From Arthrobacter terricola (GTDB lineage: Bacteria; Actinomycetota; Actinomycetes; Actinomycetales; Micrococcaceae): a stretch of 64,000 nt of DNA. A program made the position numbers and the translations under genes. Positions 1 through 8,612 of this stretch are shown here, piece by piece. The stretch spans positions 62,001-126,000 of the forward strand of contig NZ_SMRU01000008.1 in the NCBI RefSeq assembly GCF_004354015.1, given 5' to 3'. The notes beneath the pieces are model-generated. The model was not told the origin of the DNA. It worked only from the letters and a program-made list of their open reading frames with translations, and searched no databases. Position 1 is the stretch's first letter. Every line of letters starts with the position of its first letter.

Positions 1-432
1 CACGAGCCGGGCGGCCACCTCGGGCGCCAGTGCCGTCTGGCCCGCAGCCGCGGACACCACGGCCTGGCGGATCTGGTCCGGCGGTGCATCCTTGAGCATG
101 TAACCGCTCGCGCCCGCTTCGATCGCGGCGAGGATATCGGCGTCGTTGTCGTAGGTGGTAAGGATCAGTACGGGTGGCGGGGGAGTACCTGCTTCACCAG
201 CCTTGATCTTCGCTGTCGCGGTCACACCGTCCATGCCCGAACCCATCTGAAGGTCCATAAGAACGAGGTCCACGGGTTCACCCAGGACGTGTAGCTTCGA
301 CAACTCCACCAAGGCCGCACCGCCGTCGGACGCTTCTCCCACGACGTCGATGCCCGGGAAGCCGGCGAGCATCGCCCGGAGGCCCGCCCTCACCACGGGA
401 TGGTCGTCCACCAAGAGGACCCTAATATTCAC
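1..432 (-). CDS. NarL/FixJ-family response regulator (3' part outside window)
   Basis: The leftward frame starts at a GTG at 432 and stays open to the window edge, so only the N-terminal 144 residues are present. It begins MNIRVLLVDDHPVVRAG, with the paired acidic residues of a receiver domain. Further on are the phospho-acceptor context LVLMDLQMG, the conserved Thr in LILTTYD and the Lys in GYMLKDA. The C-terminal LuxR-type helix-turn-helix expected for this family lies outside. The start overlaps the end of the histidine kinase gene by 11 bp, so the two are a translationally coupled two-component system. It probably controls the divergent ABC exporter, as in many such cassettes; that link is inference. 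Confidence 0.93.
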   Translation of the reverse strand, partial: MNIRVLLVDDHPVVRAGLRAMLAGFPGIDVVGEASDGGAALVELSKLHVLGEPVDLVLMDLQMGSGMDGVTATAKIKAGEAGTPPPPVLILTTYDNDADILAAIEAGASGYMLKDAPPDQIRQAVVSAAAGQTALAPEVAARLV

Positions 433-1711
433 CGGATGCCTCCTGTACCGAACCGCGTTCAGGAGCGACCAGGAGTGGGAGCCGGACAGCCACCACGGTC
501 CCCTCCGCTGGCGCCGACTCCACATCCAGCGTTCCTTCCAAGGCCGCGAGCCGCTCGCGCAGGGCTGCAAGTCCGACGCCGGTTCCGTCACCCCGCGATT
601 CCGCAGCCGCGGTTCCGGCCGGATCGAAGCCTATGCCGTCGTCGAACACGTCCATGGTCACCTCGGATTCCAAGAATGAAAGGGTAACGACGGCGGTACT
701 TGCGTGGGCGTGAGCCCACACGTTAGCGAGCAGGGACTGTGCAGCGCGCAGCAGGGTGGCCTGGTGCGGATTCGGGAGCGGAACCGGCGTGCCCTGGAGT
801 TCAAAACGGCAACGCAGCGCCGCTCCACGTGCAGCCGCCTCTGCCTCGGTCTTCGCGCAAAGCCGCTGCAAAGCGTCCGTCAGGCCGGAGTCGACAAGGT
901 CCGGAGAGCGAAGTCCGCGGACGAAGTTCCGTGCCTCCGCCAAGTTGCTGGCGGCGGTTTCCTGGACAGTCCGGAGGCGGTCGCGCGCCGCCGTGTTGTC
1001 TCCAGCGTTGAGTGCCTGCTCAGCCGAACGGCCCATGAGGATGATGCTTGAGAAACCCTGGGCCAACGTGTCATGGATCTCGCGGGCGAGGCGTTCACGC
1101 TCGGCCAGCATTCCGGCGTCGTGCTGGCTACGCGCCAACTCGGCGCGGGTACGCCGCAACTCCTCGGCGGCGAGTCTCTGGTTGTCCGCCTCGACATAAA
1201 GCGCCCTGTATGCCAATCCAGTGACTACCGCGAACGCGGCTCCAAGCACAGGCCCAAGGACTGCGGGAAGCTGCAAGGCGTCCGCCCCGGCGCCGCGGTT
1301 GTGGAACCATAGGGCGCCGATCAGGAGTGCCGTGCTGGCCGCGATTGCGGGCAAGGCGAGGCGCCGCGGCAACACATGGAGCTGAAGGAAGAACAACGGA
1401 AAGGCGATCCACGCGAAATCCGGGCTGATAAGCACCAAAACGAGCCACAAGCCGCACACCGTGGCGAGCCAGCACCGCGCGTACGGCTTCGGATCAAAGC
1501 GCTCGGGGTTGAGGGCATGCCTTTTCTCGAGGACGGTCCCCACCAAATACACGGCGGCAAGCAGAACCGCGCCGGCCAAGCCCGCACCGATGGCTAGCGG
1601 GGAGAGACCCGCCATCGCAAGCCTGAGGACCGCGACCAGCAGAAGGACTGCAAAGCCGACGTGCAGGCTGACGCGCAGGACACGCAGGATGGTGGAGGAG
1701 CCACTGGGCAT
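422..1711 (-). CDS. Two-component sensor histidine kinase (HisKA_3 type)
   Basis: A membrane histidine kinase of 429 residues. About six hydrophobic segments occupy residues 10-170, without a large extracellular domain. A coiled segment leads into the dimerisation/phosphoacceptor motif LAREIHDTLAQGF with His213. The ATPase domain follows: an atypical N-box around Asn330 (LLANVWAHAHA), the G1 box DDGIGFDP near 357-364 and the G2 box GTGVGL near 377. This architecture is that of NarX/LiaS/DesK-type kinases that sense membrane or envelope state. The gene overlaps the downstream regulator by 11 bp and is divergent from an FtsX/ABC exporter. The ligand cannot be told from sequence. Confidence 0.93.
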   Translation of the reverse strand: MPSGSSTILRVLRVSLHVGFAVLLLVAVLRLAMAGLSPLAIGAGLAGAVLLAAVYLVGTVLEKRHALNPERFDPKPYARCWLATVCGLWLVLVLISPDFAWIAFPLFFLQLHVLPRRLALPAIAASTALLIGALWFHNRGAGADALQLPAVLGPVLGAAFAVVTGLAYRALYVEADNQRLAAEELRRTRAELARSQHDAGMLAERERLAREIHDTLAQGFSSIILMGRSAEQALNAGDNTAARDRLRTVQETAASNLAEARNFVRGLRSPDLVDSGLTDALQRLCAKTEAEAAARGAALRCRFELQGTPVPLPNPHQATLLRAAQSLLANVWAHAHASTAVVTLSFLESEVTMDVFDDGIGFDPAGTAAAESRGDGTGVGLAALRERLAALEGTLDVESAPAEGTVVAVRLPLLVAPERGSVQEASGEY

Positions 1712-1899
1712 GATCCTCAGCCTAATCCCGCTGAGTGACAGATTTGCCCGGATTCGCCCTAGCCCGGGCGGTAATCAACCAAAAGGTTGATCCACGGGTC
1801 AACCAAGGCGCGCCGACGGATCCACCTCCTCCCCGATGCGGCGATTACGGCCGGCCGCGAGAGTTGGAACAAGACCACAAACCGAACCAAAGGACCTCC

Positions 1900-2991
1900 A
1901 TGTTTCTCGCCGTGCGCGATATCCGCTTCGCCAAGGGCCGCTTTGCCCTCATGGGGAGCGTCGTCGCCCTGATCACGCTCCTCCTGGTCATGCTCTCCGG
2001 ACTGACGGCCGGGCTCGGCAACCAATCGACCTCCGCCATCGCCGCCCTTCCGGCCCAACAGATCGTGTTCGGCGCACCGGCAGGCGGAGTGGCCAAGGCG
2101 TCCTATACGGAATCGGAGGTCTCAGGGGACCAGCTCGAAACCTGGCGAAATCGCCCCGGGATTGCTTCGGCCGAAGCACTTGGCATCACGCAGACGCGCT
2201 TACAGTCCCTCGACTCTTCCGGCAGCGCAGCGGGTACCGCCAATGTTGCCGTCTTCGGCGCCGACGGCGGCATCCCACCTGTTCATGTCGCAGACGGCGA
2301 AGTGGCGGTCGGGGAGTCCCTCGCACGGGAACTCTCACTGGTTGCCGGGAGCAAAGCAGCCGTCGGGGGCACCGTCCTAAACGTTTCCGCGATCGTCAAA
2401 GACGAGTGGTACTCGCACACCGGGGTAGTCTGGACGTCCCGCGCCACCTGGCAAAAGCTCGCGCATATTCCTTCCGGAGAATCTATTGGAACCGTCCTGG
2501 CGATAACGTTCGACGCCGGATCCTCCGTTGACGTCAACGCCGCCAACGCGGCCGCCGGCACGGTCAGCGCAACGCCGAGCGGATCGTTCCAAGCCCTCGG
2601 GTCCTACAAGAGCGAAAACGGCTCGCTCATGTTGATGCAGGCCTTCCTCTACGGCATCTCCGCCCTCGTCATTGTTGCCTTCCTGACCGTGTGGACTGTC
2701 CAGCGCACTCGCGACATCGCGGTGCTCAAGGCTATGGGCGCTTCATCCACATACATAATCCGGGACGCTCTGGTCCAGGCCGGAATTGTCCTCCTGGCGG
2801 GGGCGGGATTGGGCGGCGGAATAGGCGTGATCGGCGGCATCTTCGCTGCCCAAGCCGCCCCGTTCATGGTGAACGCACTGACGACGCTTGTGCCGATCGC
2901 CGGGATCGTGGCTTTGGGACTTGCCGGCGCGGCGCTTGCCGTCCGGGGTGTCATCCGGGTGGATCCGCTCATCGCCCTTGGCGGCAACTAA
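1900..2991 (+). CDS. FtsX-like ABC transporter permease
   Basis: A 363-residue permease if the ATG at 1900 is used. That start has AAAGGA six bases upstream and gives the typical MFLAVRDIRFAKGRFAL beginning; a longer frame from 1735 lacks these features. TM1 is at about 15-39, followed by an extracytoplasmic domain of roughly 200 residues and three more helices near 245-264, 290-314 and 328-348. This is the MacB/FtsX (type VII ABC) layout, which usually moves or senses peptides, lipids or antibiotics at the membrane rather than importing solutes. The ATPase gene follows 44 bp downstream. It is divergent from the two-component genes, with a 188 bp shared promoter region. Confidence 0.9.
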   Translation: MFLAVRDIRFAKGRFALMGSVVALITLLLVMLSGLTAGLGNQSTSAIAALPAQQIVFGAPAGGVAKASYTESEVSGDQLETWRNRPGIASAEALGITQTRLQSLDSSGSAAGTANVAVFGADGGIPPVHVADGEVAVGESLARELSLVAGSKAAVGGTVLNVSAIVKDEWYSHTGVVWTSRATWQKLAHIPSGESIGTVLAITFDAGSSVDVNAANAAAGTVSATPSGSFQALGSYKSENGSLMLMQAFLYGISALVIVAFLTVWTVQRTRDIAVLKAMGASSTYIIRDALVQAGIVLLAGAGLGGGIGVIGGIFAAQAAPFMVNALTTLVPIAGIVALGLAGAALAVRGVIRVDPLIALGGN

Positions 2992-3035
2992 ACCTGCATC
3001 ACGCGTACGCTAAGAATTCCTTGAAAGGTATATAA

Positions 3036-3740
3036 ATGATCCCGGCCCTGCATCTCGTCAACGTCACCCTCGAATATCCGGATGGGGAGTCCACACTGAA
3101 GGCCCTGGACGGAGTAAACCTGCGCGTAGATCCGGGGTCCTTCTGCGGTCTCGTAGGTCCTTCGGGTTCCGGAAAATCCTCACTACTGGCGGTCGCAGCC
3201 ACCCTTGTGCGGCCCAGTTCCGGGATTGTCTCCATCGACGGCACGGATACAACGGGCCTCACGGACGCCGAGCTCACCTCCCTCCGTCGAGAAAAGATTG
3301 GCGTTGTCTTCCAGCAACCAAACCTCCTGCCGTCGCTGACCGCCGTCGAGCAGTTGATCATTAGCCATCACTTCAGCGGGAAGCCCGCCGCAGCGGCGCG
3401 CAGGCGTGCCGCGGAACTGCTCGACGTCGTCGGGCTCGGTCCGTCGCTCAACAAGCGACCACATCAGCTATCCGGGGGACAGCGCCAGCGGGTCAACATT
3501 GCCCGCGCACTCATGGGTCAACCGCGCGTGCTGCTCGTCGACGAACCCACCGCGGCCCTGGATCACGAGCGGAGCCAAGAGATCGTGCAACTGCTGCGTC
3601 GGGTGACGGACGAGTTCGAGACGGCCACCGTCATGGTCACGCACGACACCGAATTCCTGCCGCTCACCGATTCCGTTGCGACAATGCGCGATGGACGACT
3701 GAGCGTGCCAGCCTTGACTGAGGCTGGCATCAAGGGTTGA
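3036..3740 (+). CDS. ABC transporter ATP-binding protein (MacB/LolD type)
   Basis: A 234-residue ATPase with a complete motif set: Walker A GPSGSGKS at 41-48, Q-loop FQQPN near 92, signature LSGGQ at 145-149, Walker B VLLVDE at 165-170 and the switch His203. It is the size of the MacB/LolD/FtsE group that pairs with FtsX-like permeases, so it energises the permease just upstream. A GAAAGG ribosome site lies upstream of the ATG. Its last 11 bp overlap the end of the convergent HxlR regulator gene, so no terminator fits between them. Confidence 0.95.
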   Translation: MIPALHLVNVTLEYPDGESTLKALDGVNLRVDPGSFCGLVGPSGSGKSSLLAVAATLVRPSSGIVSIDGTDTTGLTDAELTSLRREKIGVVFQQPNLLPSLTAVEQLIISHHFSGKPAAAARRRAAELLDVVGLGPSLNKRPHQLSGGQRQRVNIARALMGQPRVLLVDEPTAALDHERSQEIVQLLRRVTDEFETATVMVTHDTEFLPLTDSVATMRDGRLSVPALTEAGIKG

Positions 3741-4122
3741 GAATCCCGGCGTCCTGGGCGTCGTCGTAGGCATCCCGGGCTTCGAGAATGCTTGGGACGT
3801 GGTCCTCGGCCCATTGGCGCAGCAAAGTAAGCGGTTCCAGGAGGGACGCGCCCAATTCACTCAACTCGTAGTCCACGCGCGGCGGCACTTGGGCGTAGAC
3901 GGTTCGCGTGATGAGCCCGTCGCGCTCGAGGGTCCGCAGCGTTTGGGTCAAGACCTTGGGAGTGACCACATGGACCATCTTGCGAAGCTCGGAGAAGCGG
4001 ACCGGCCCCGCAGCCAGGACCTGGACGACGAGCGAAGCCCACTTGTCTCCTATGCGCTGGAAGATGACCCGGGACGGGCAATCGGGATCCAGGATGTTTG
4101 CCGGCAGTGCATTGGTTTCCAT
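3730..4122 (-). CDS. HxlR-family winged-helix transcriptional regulator
   Basis: A 130-residue protein starting METNALPANILDPDCPSR. The Cys near the N-terminus followed by IGDKWASLVV is the usual HxlR opening. The winged helix continues with RFSELRKMVHVVTPKVLTQTL and a wing around DGLITRTVYAQVPPRVDY. The ATG at 4122 is chosen because upstream residues do not resemble the family. The gene is divergent from the NAD(P)-binding protein at 4205, a common pairing in which the regulator represses its neighbour in response to reactive electrophiles, quinones or oxidants. An inverted repeat in the intergenic region is a plausible operator. Confidence 0.92.
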   Translation of the reverse strand: METNALPANILDPDCPSRVIFQRIGDKWASLVVQVLAAGPVRFSELRKMVHVVTPKVLTQTLRTLERDGLITRTVYAQVPPRVDYELSELGASLLEPLTLLRQWAEDHVPSILEARDAYDDAQDAGILNP

Positions 4123-4151
4123 GAGGTAACTAAGTTCCTTTGAAGCTATCA

Positions 4152-4166
4152 GTATCAAATAGATAC
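4152..4166. promoter_or_regulatory. Inverted-repeat candidate operator for the HxlR regulator
   Basis: GTATC-AAATA-GATAC is a perfect 5-bp inverted repeat around a 5-base spacer, near the middle of the 82 bp between the two divergent genes. HxlR proteins bind short palindromes in such positions; binding here is inference. Confidence 0.5.
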
Positions 4167-4204
4167 CGTCTTGTATTACAAGGATAGCAACCCAAAGGAG
4201 AGTC

Positions 4205-4810
4205 ATGAAAATCGCAGTTTACGGCGCAACGGGCATGGTCGGCAGCCAGATCGTCAACGAATCCCTCACCCGCGGCCACGAGGTCACCGCCATCTCCCGG
4301 AGCGGCGCTGAGATCGCCGGAACCACGTCCGTGGCAGCCAATCAGTCGGACGCTGCAACGTTCGCCCGGATCGCGAAAGAGCACGACGCCGTCATCCTCG
4401 CCACCGGGCCCAGCCGCACCGGCGGAGACCACGCGGAGTGGCTCGCCGCGATGGATACCGCCTACAGCAATGCCGAGGGCACGCGCCTCATGATCGTTGG
4501 CGGCGCCGGCACCTTGGAAATCGACGGTGTCCGTCTCCTCGACTCCCCCGAATTCCCCGAAGCGTACAAGGCAGAAGCCACCACGGCCGCTAAGGCGTTC
4601 GCCACCGTCAAGAACGCTCCCGATTCCCTGGACTGGACCGTCTTCGCCCCGGCTCCCCTCATCCAGCCGGGCGAACGCACAGGCAAGTACACCACCGCGA
4701 AGGACACCCCCGCCGGCAACAGCATCTCCAGCCAGGATTACGCCGTCGCCATGCTCGACGAAATCGAGTCCCCTGCCTACCGCCGCACCCGCTTCACGGC
4801 GGCGAACTAA
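4205..4810 (+). CDS. NAD(P)-binding Rossmann protein (NmrA / atypical SDR type)
   Basis: A 201-residue protein beginning MKIAVYGATGMVGSQIV, where GATGMVG (7-13) is the dinucleotide-binding glycine motif. The length and the ending (YRRTRFTAAN) match small NAD(P)H-binding proteins annotated as NmrA-like or flavin-reductase-like. AAAGGAG sits seven bases before the ATG. The divergent HxlR regulator suggests induction by electrophilic or redox stress. The gene's last bases overlap the convergent FAD oxidoreductase. The substrate is unknown. Confidence 0.88.
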   Translation: MKIAVYGATGMVGSQIVNESLTRGHEVTAISRSGAEIAGTTSVAANQSDAATFARIAKEHDAVILATGPSRTGGDHAEWLAAMDTAYSNAEGTRLMIVGGAGTLEIDGVRLLDSPEFPEAYKAEATTAAKAFATVKNAPDSLDWTVFAPAPLIQPGERTGKYTTAKDTPAGNSISSQDYAVAMLDEIESPAYRRTRFTAAN

Positions 4811-6276
4811 CCCCGCCCTACGCCCCCGGGCTGAGGAGTCAAGCCGAGCTCGGGTACCTCAAGGCCAAATATGTCCGTCAAGGCATATTTCGCGGCGTGG
4901 TATCCGGGCATTCCGGTCACTCCAGGCCCGGGCGGCGTAGATGAGGAGCACAAATACACGCCCGGAAGAGGCGTCCGCCATGGCACACCTGAAATCACTG
5001 GCCGCTGGATCAGTCCTCGGACGTCCAAGCGGCCCGCTCCGAAGTCGCCACCCCGGTAATTCGGGTTGTAATCGGCCAGGTCGTTTGCGGTAGTCGTCTT
5101 CCAGCCGACCACGACGTCCCGGAATCCGGGCGCGAATTCCTCAATCCGGGAGATCACGGCTTCAGCCATGTCAAAGTTCGAGCCCCTAGGCACGTGGCAA
5201 TAGGTCCAGAGAATGTGGCGGCCGGCAGGGGCACGCCCGGGATCCACGATGGAAGGCTGGGCTGCGAGGACATAGGGCTTCTTCGGATGGCGCCCCGCGG
5301 CCACAAGATTTTCGGCTTCTGCCATGGCTGCCCGGGTGCCGCCGACGTGCACTGTCCCGGCGCGGTCCAGCCCCGGAGCAGCCCACGGGACTGGTCCTGA
5401 GAGGATGAAATCCACCTTGCACGCTGCATTCCCGAAACGGAATGTTTCCAGGGAGCGCTTGTACTGGTCGGGAAGAGCTGCTCCGGCAATGCGAACAAGC
5501 GCAGGGGGAGCGACGTCCAGCAGAATGGCCTTTGCCGGGCGCAACTGGTCCAGGGAGTCGATTGTCACCCCGGTCTCGATGATCCCGCCATGCGCTTCGA
5601 TGTCCTTGGCCATGGCCTCTGCTATTGCCACAGATCCGCCCACCGGAATCGGCCACCCGCCGGCATGGGCAAGTGCGCTGAGCAGGAGTCCGGCGCCCGC
5701 GGCTGCAAGGGACGGAAGAGGTGACACTGTATGCGCCGCAACACCTGTCAGGAGGGCTGGCGCCTCCTCACCCTTGAATCGCCGGTTCCACCAAGGAGAA
5801 CCCTGCTCAAGGGTTGCCAGCCCCAGCCGAAGCGCAGCAAAAGGATCTGCAGGGATCCGTAGGAGCTGGTTCTGGGAAACATCGAGGATTCCCTCCAAAC
5901 GTTCCACCAGCGGCCCCATGAGGCGCGAGAAGGCAGCCCCGTCCGGCCCAAGCTCTGCCGCAGTCTGTTCAAGCGAGCGGTAAGCGAGGGCCGACCGGCC
6001 GCCGTCGAGAGGTGTCCCGTACTGCACCTCCGGCAGGCTAAGCTCGACGCGCCGTTCGAGTTCAAAATCGCGGAAAAAGCGCGACGCGAGAGCCATCGGG
6101 TGGACGGCCGAGCAGACATCGTAGAGATGGCCCGGTTCGAGCAATTCGGCGGTGCGCGTTCCCCCGCCGATGGTGGAGGCGGCCTCGTACACGCGAACCA
6201 TGAGTCCCGCGCGGGCCATGACAACCGCGGCCGCGAGGCCGTTCGGACCGGAGCCGACGACGGCGACATCAGCCAT
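4807..6276 (-). CDS. FAD-dependent oxidoreductase, phytoene-desaturase-like
   Basis: A 489-residue flavoprotein. The N-terminus has the Rossmann FAD motif GSGPNG (8-13) followed by an acidic strand end (VRVYEA) and GGGTRT, as in the CrtI/amine-oxidase superfamily. The C-terminus carries the second FAD contact, GPGVTGMPGYHAAKYAL. No other carotenoid genes are nearby, so a carotene substrate is not supported; many actinobacterial paralogues are annotated only as NAD(P)/FAD oxidoreductases. Its start overlaps the end of the upstream glycosyltransferase by 8 bp, so the two are translationally coupled. Confidence 0.88.
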   Translation of the reverse strand: MADVAVVGSGPNGLAAAVVMARAGLMVRVYEAASTIGGGTRTAELLEPGHLYDVCSAVHPMALASRFFRDFELERRVELSLPEVQYGTPLDGGRSALAYRSLEQTAAELGPDGAAFSRLMGPLVERLEGILDVSQNQLLRIPADPFAALRLGLATLEQGSPWWNRRFKGEEAPALLTGVAAHTVSPLPSLAAAGAGLLLSALAHAGGWPIPVGGSVAIAEAMAKDIEAHGGIIETGVTIDSLDQLRPAKAILLDVAPPALVRIAGAALPDQYKRSLETFRFGNAACKVDFILSGPVPWAAPGLDRAGTVHVGGTRAAMAEAENLVAAGRHPKKPYVLAAQPSIVDPGRAPAGRHILWTYCHVPRGSNFDMAEAVISRIEEFAPGFRDVVVGWKTTTANDLADYNPNYRGGDFGAGRLDVRGLIQRPVISGVPWRTPLPGVYLCSSSTPPGPGVTGMPGYHAAKYALTDIFGLEVPELGLTPQPGGVGRG

Positions 6277-7762
6277 CGCGATTTTCCTCGCCTTGGGTGG
6301 CGCTCACGGTCGGTCGCCACGGCAATACCGACGTCGACGGATTCGCGAGATCCACGCGAAGCCAATCCACGGTGCCATCGAATCCACCGCCATGCGGATC
6401 GTCCACGCCTTGGCTCCGGATCGGATCCATGTCCGGTTCCCAAATGTCCCAAGCAACCCGCAACATCAAATATGCCGTTGCAGCCATATGTAGCAGGACG
6501 GCCATGACGTAATACGGCATATCTATATTGTTTTGCGCCGGTCCATTGCTGGTGGTTTGCCCCAAGTACATCCACGTCGCAGTCCAGTGCAGCGCTTCGG
6601 CGGCCTGCCACAGAAGGAAGTCCCGCCAGCGCGGCCGCGCCAAGGCGAGCAGGGGAATGAGCCACAACACGTATTGGGGTGAATAGACCTTGTTGCTCAG
6701 GATGAACGCAGCCACAACCAGGAACGTCAACTGGGCGAGCCTCGGGCGTCGCGGCGCGGTCATGGCCAAAACAGCAATCAAGATGCATGCCACAAGGAAC
6801 ATATTCATTGCCAGGGCATTGACGGCCTCTGGACTCAGGGACGTTAGGCGGAGCCGGTCCGCTACGAGGTTGTACGAGAACCACAACGATCCATAGCCGG
6901 CCGGACGGTCCTGCGTGAAATCAAAGAAGTATCGCCAACCGCCGGGGTTTATGGCCGCAATAGGGACGTTCACGGCCAGCCAGGAAACAACGGCCGAAAT
7001 CGTGGTGACGAAGAAGATCCGGAGCCTGCCGCTGCGCAAGGCCAACAATAAGACCGCGCCAAGGAACAGCACCGGGTATAGCTTGGTTGCCGTACCGAGG
7101 CCTATGAATATTCCGGCAAGGACCAGCTGCTCTTTCGCGAAGAAGTACATTGCCACAGCCAGGAACGCTACGGCCCACATGTCCCAATTGATGACCCCGG
7201 CCAACACGATTCCGGGGGCCAGGGCAACCATTGCCGCGTCCCAGGGCCGGCCTCGATTGATCCGTGCCATGGCTAACACCACCACGATCCACAGGGCCGC
7301 GATGAAGGTCGCGTTCACATCGAAATAGCCGACGATCCGTTCGCTGCTTGCACCATGGCCGGGAACCAGCCACGCAGTGAGGCCGGCAATCAGTCCTGTG
7401 ATGACCGGATATTCAAAGGAGACCTGTTGGTCGAAGAACGGGAACTGGCCATTGGCAAGTCCGCGGGTTGCGAAGAGGTCGGGGAAGTCCGAATAGCAGG
7501 TGGCGTAAAATTCTTGGGGACTGTGCCAGCCATTGACGCGGCAGTACCCCTTGATCAGGATCGACAGCAGCGCGGCAACGATTGTGAGGATCACCAGCAC
7601 CCGTTCCACTGTGAAGAGGCCGGGGGAGACAGACCCGGGGGAGGAATGCCCTCCCAGCGGGCCACCGATCAGCTCCGTGAACTTGCCGAGCAAGGAGTCA
7701 CTTCGGCTCGGGACAACGAAGCGCGGCCGCTTCTGCTGGATCTGTGGCTTCGTCTCCTGCAT
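6269..7762 (-). CDS. GT87-like polytopic membrane glycosyltransferase
   Basis: A 497-residue protein with about ten hydrophobic segments. The first half has the acidic/aromatic loops usual in GT-C enzymes (YSDFPDLFATRGL, FEYPVITGLI), and a later part holds NKVYSPQYVLWLIPLLALA, which is typical of the DUF2029/GT87 family of polyprenyl-phosphate mannose-dependent mannosyltransferases. The ATG at 7762 is chosen; the longer frame to 7834 runs into the terminator stem region. No clear ribosome site precedes it, so leaderless translation is possible. It probably adds a sugar to an outer-membrane-leaflet lipid or glycan precursor. It overlaps the downstream oxidoreductase by 8 bp. Confidence 0.82.
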   Translation of the reverse strand: MQETKPQIQQKRPRFVVPSRSDSLLGKFTELIGGPLGGHSSPGSVSPGLFTVERVLVILTIVAALLSILIKGYCRVNGWHSPQEFYATCYSDFPDLFATRGLANGQFPFFDQQVSFEYPVITGLIAGLTAWLVPGHGASSERIVGYFDVNATFIAALWIVVVLAMARINRGRPWDAAMVALAPGIVLAGVINWDMWAVAFLAVAMYFFAKEQLVLAGIFIGLGTATKLYPVLFLGAVLLLALRSGRLRIFFVTTISAVVSWLAVNVPIAAINPGGWRYFFDFTQDRPAGYGSLWFSYNLVADRLRLTSLSPEAVNALAMNMFLVACILIAVLAMTAPRRPRLAQLTFLVVAAFILSNKVYSPQYVLWLIPLLALARPRWRDFLLWQAAEALHWTATWMYLGQTTSNGPAQNNIDMPYYVMAVLLHMAATAYLMLRVAWDIWEPDMDPIRSQGVDDPHGGGFDGTVDWLRVDLANPSTSVLPWRPTVSATQGEENRDG

Positions 7763-7840
7763 GAATTCGAGCTTAGCGTCAAAGCTCAACCGGGGTGTCG
7801 CCCGCCAGCCCCGCCGCGCAACCCTGCCCCGCACTCATTA

Positions 7841-7877
7841 AAAGGCGGAAGCCCACGCGCAGCCGCGTGGGCTTCCG
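7841..7877 (-). terminator. Strong intrinsic terminator (leftward)
   Basis: A perfect 14-bp stem (7846-7859 with 7864-7877) with a 4-base loop is followed on the minus strand by CCTTTTAAT. It ends leftward transcription from the small-ORF stretch at 7.9-8.5 kb and separates it from the glycosyltransferase gene. Confidence 0.78.
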
Positions 7878-7941
7878 AGGCGAATGTTCCGATGTCTGCC
7901 ATCAGTCCCTCCTCTTGTGTTGGGGTCAAGGGTGGGGGCGT

Positions 7942-8082
7942 TCAGCGGATGATGCCCATCTGGTGCAGGACTACGAAGACGTCTTCCCTGCGCTGGTCCA
8001 GCAACTGTCCGTTGAACAGTGTCCGGTCTTTCTCGACGGGCCTGCCGTTGAACACCAACAGGTCTTTGAGGCGCTTGGCCAA
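7942..8082 (-). CDS. Candidate small protein, 46 residues, unknown function
   Basis: A TTG start at 8082 is preceded by AAGGGGGTGAAATC, a strong ribosome site. The product is basic and soluble. It contains a weak internal repeat (LVFNGRPVEKDR and TLFNGQLLDQRR). The frame is also open upstream to 8184, but without a ribosome site. A strong terminator lies 65 bp downstream on the same strand, which supports a short transcription unit. No family is recognised. It could be spurious; the main support is ribosome site, terminator and an otherwise empty region. Confidence 0.35.
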   Translation of the reverse strand: MAKRLKDLLVFNGRPVEKDRTLFNGQLLDQRREDVFVVLHQMGIIR

Positions 8083-8367
8083 GATTTCACCCCCTTCCTG
8101 GTTGAAGAAATTGCCGGAATTTAGGCATGACAAATAAGCCCCGAAATTTCGAAAGGCAAAATAGGGCATGAAAATGCCCGGCAATTAATGGCTGATTAAG
8201 CGGATTTCACGAAAGAGGCGGAAAACACCGGAGCATAAGGCATCTGCCGTCCATGAGGCAGACGTCCCCAACAAGAAGCTGGTTCCGAACTATGAGGAAG
8301 CTACGCACCGCATCAATTGCGTGAAACCGCTCAGTGAAAGGCGACTGGAGCGCCCGAGGGCGTGTCG

Positions 8368-8394
8368 TTCCGCCCCTTCACAGAAGGGGCGGAA
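8368..8394 (-). terminator. GC-rich 12-bp stem-loop, possible U-less terminator
   Basis: TTCCGCCCCTTC and its complement GAAGGGGCGGAA are separated by three bases. There is no T run, but actinobacteria often terminate at such stems. It lies just after the 26-residue candidate ORF. Confidence 0.4.
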
Positions 8395-8411
8395 GCACAA
8401 TTCGGGAAACG

Positions 8412-8492
8412 CTAGGCCTGAAAACGGCGTCGAGCAGCGAAGGCCGGGGTGCCAGCAATGGTCATCTTCCATCCGCTAGTCAAAGTAATCAT
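8412..8492 (-). CDS. Candidate 26-residue peptide with strong ribosome site
   Basis: ATG at 8492 follows AAGGAGG at ideal spacing. The peptide begins MITLTSGWKMTIAGTPAF and ends with a basic RRRFQA tail. A perfect 7-bp inverted repeat lies about 30 bp upstream and a GC-rich stem-loop about 20 bp downstream, so the ORF sits in a compact expression-unit-like setting. It could be a leader peptide, a small membrane-active peptide or chance. No modification enzymes that would mark a RiPP precursor are nearby. Confidence 0.3.
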   Translation of the reverse strand: MITLTSGWKMTIAGTPAFAARRRFQA

Positions 8493-8521
8493 TTTCCCAA
8501 CCTCCTTTTCTGCTTGGACGC

Positions 8522-8543
8522 GTTCCCCTATATCTCGGGGAAC
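8522..8543. promoter_or_regulatory. Perfect 7-bp inverted repeat upstream of the 26-residue ORF
   Basis: GTTCCCC and GGGGAAC flank the 8-base spacer TATATCTC. It may be an operator or a 5' leader hairpin of the leftward unit. From 7903 to 8612 nothing else gene-like is visible. Confidence 0.4.
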
Positions 8544-8612
8544 AGGAATAAAGCTACACCATGAATCGCGGTTTTGACCAGCAAATTACGGCGAATTTAG
8601 AAATTAATTTCC

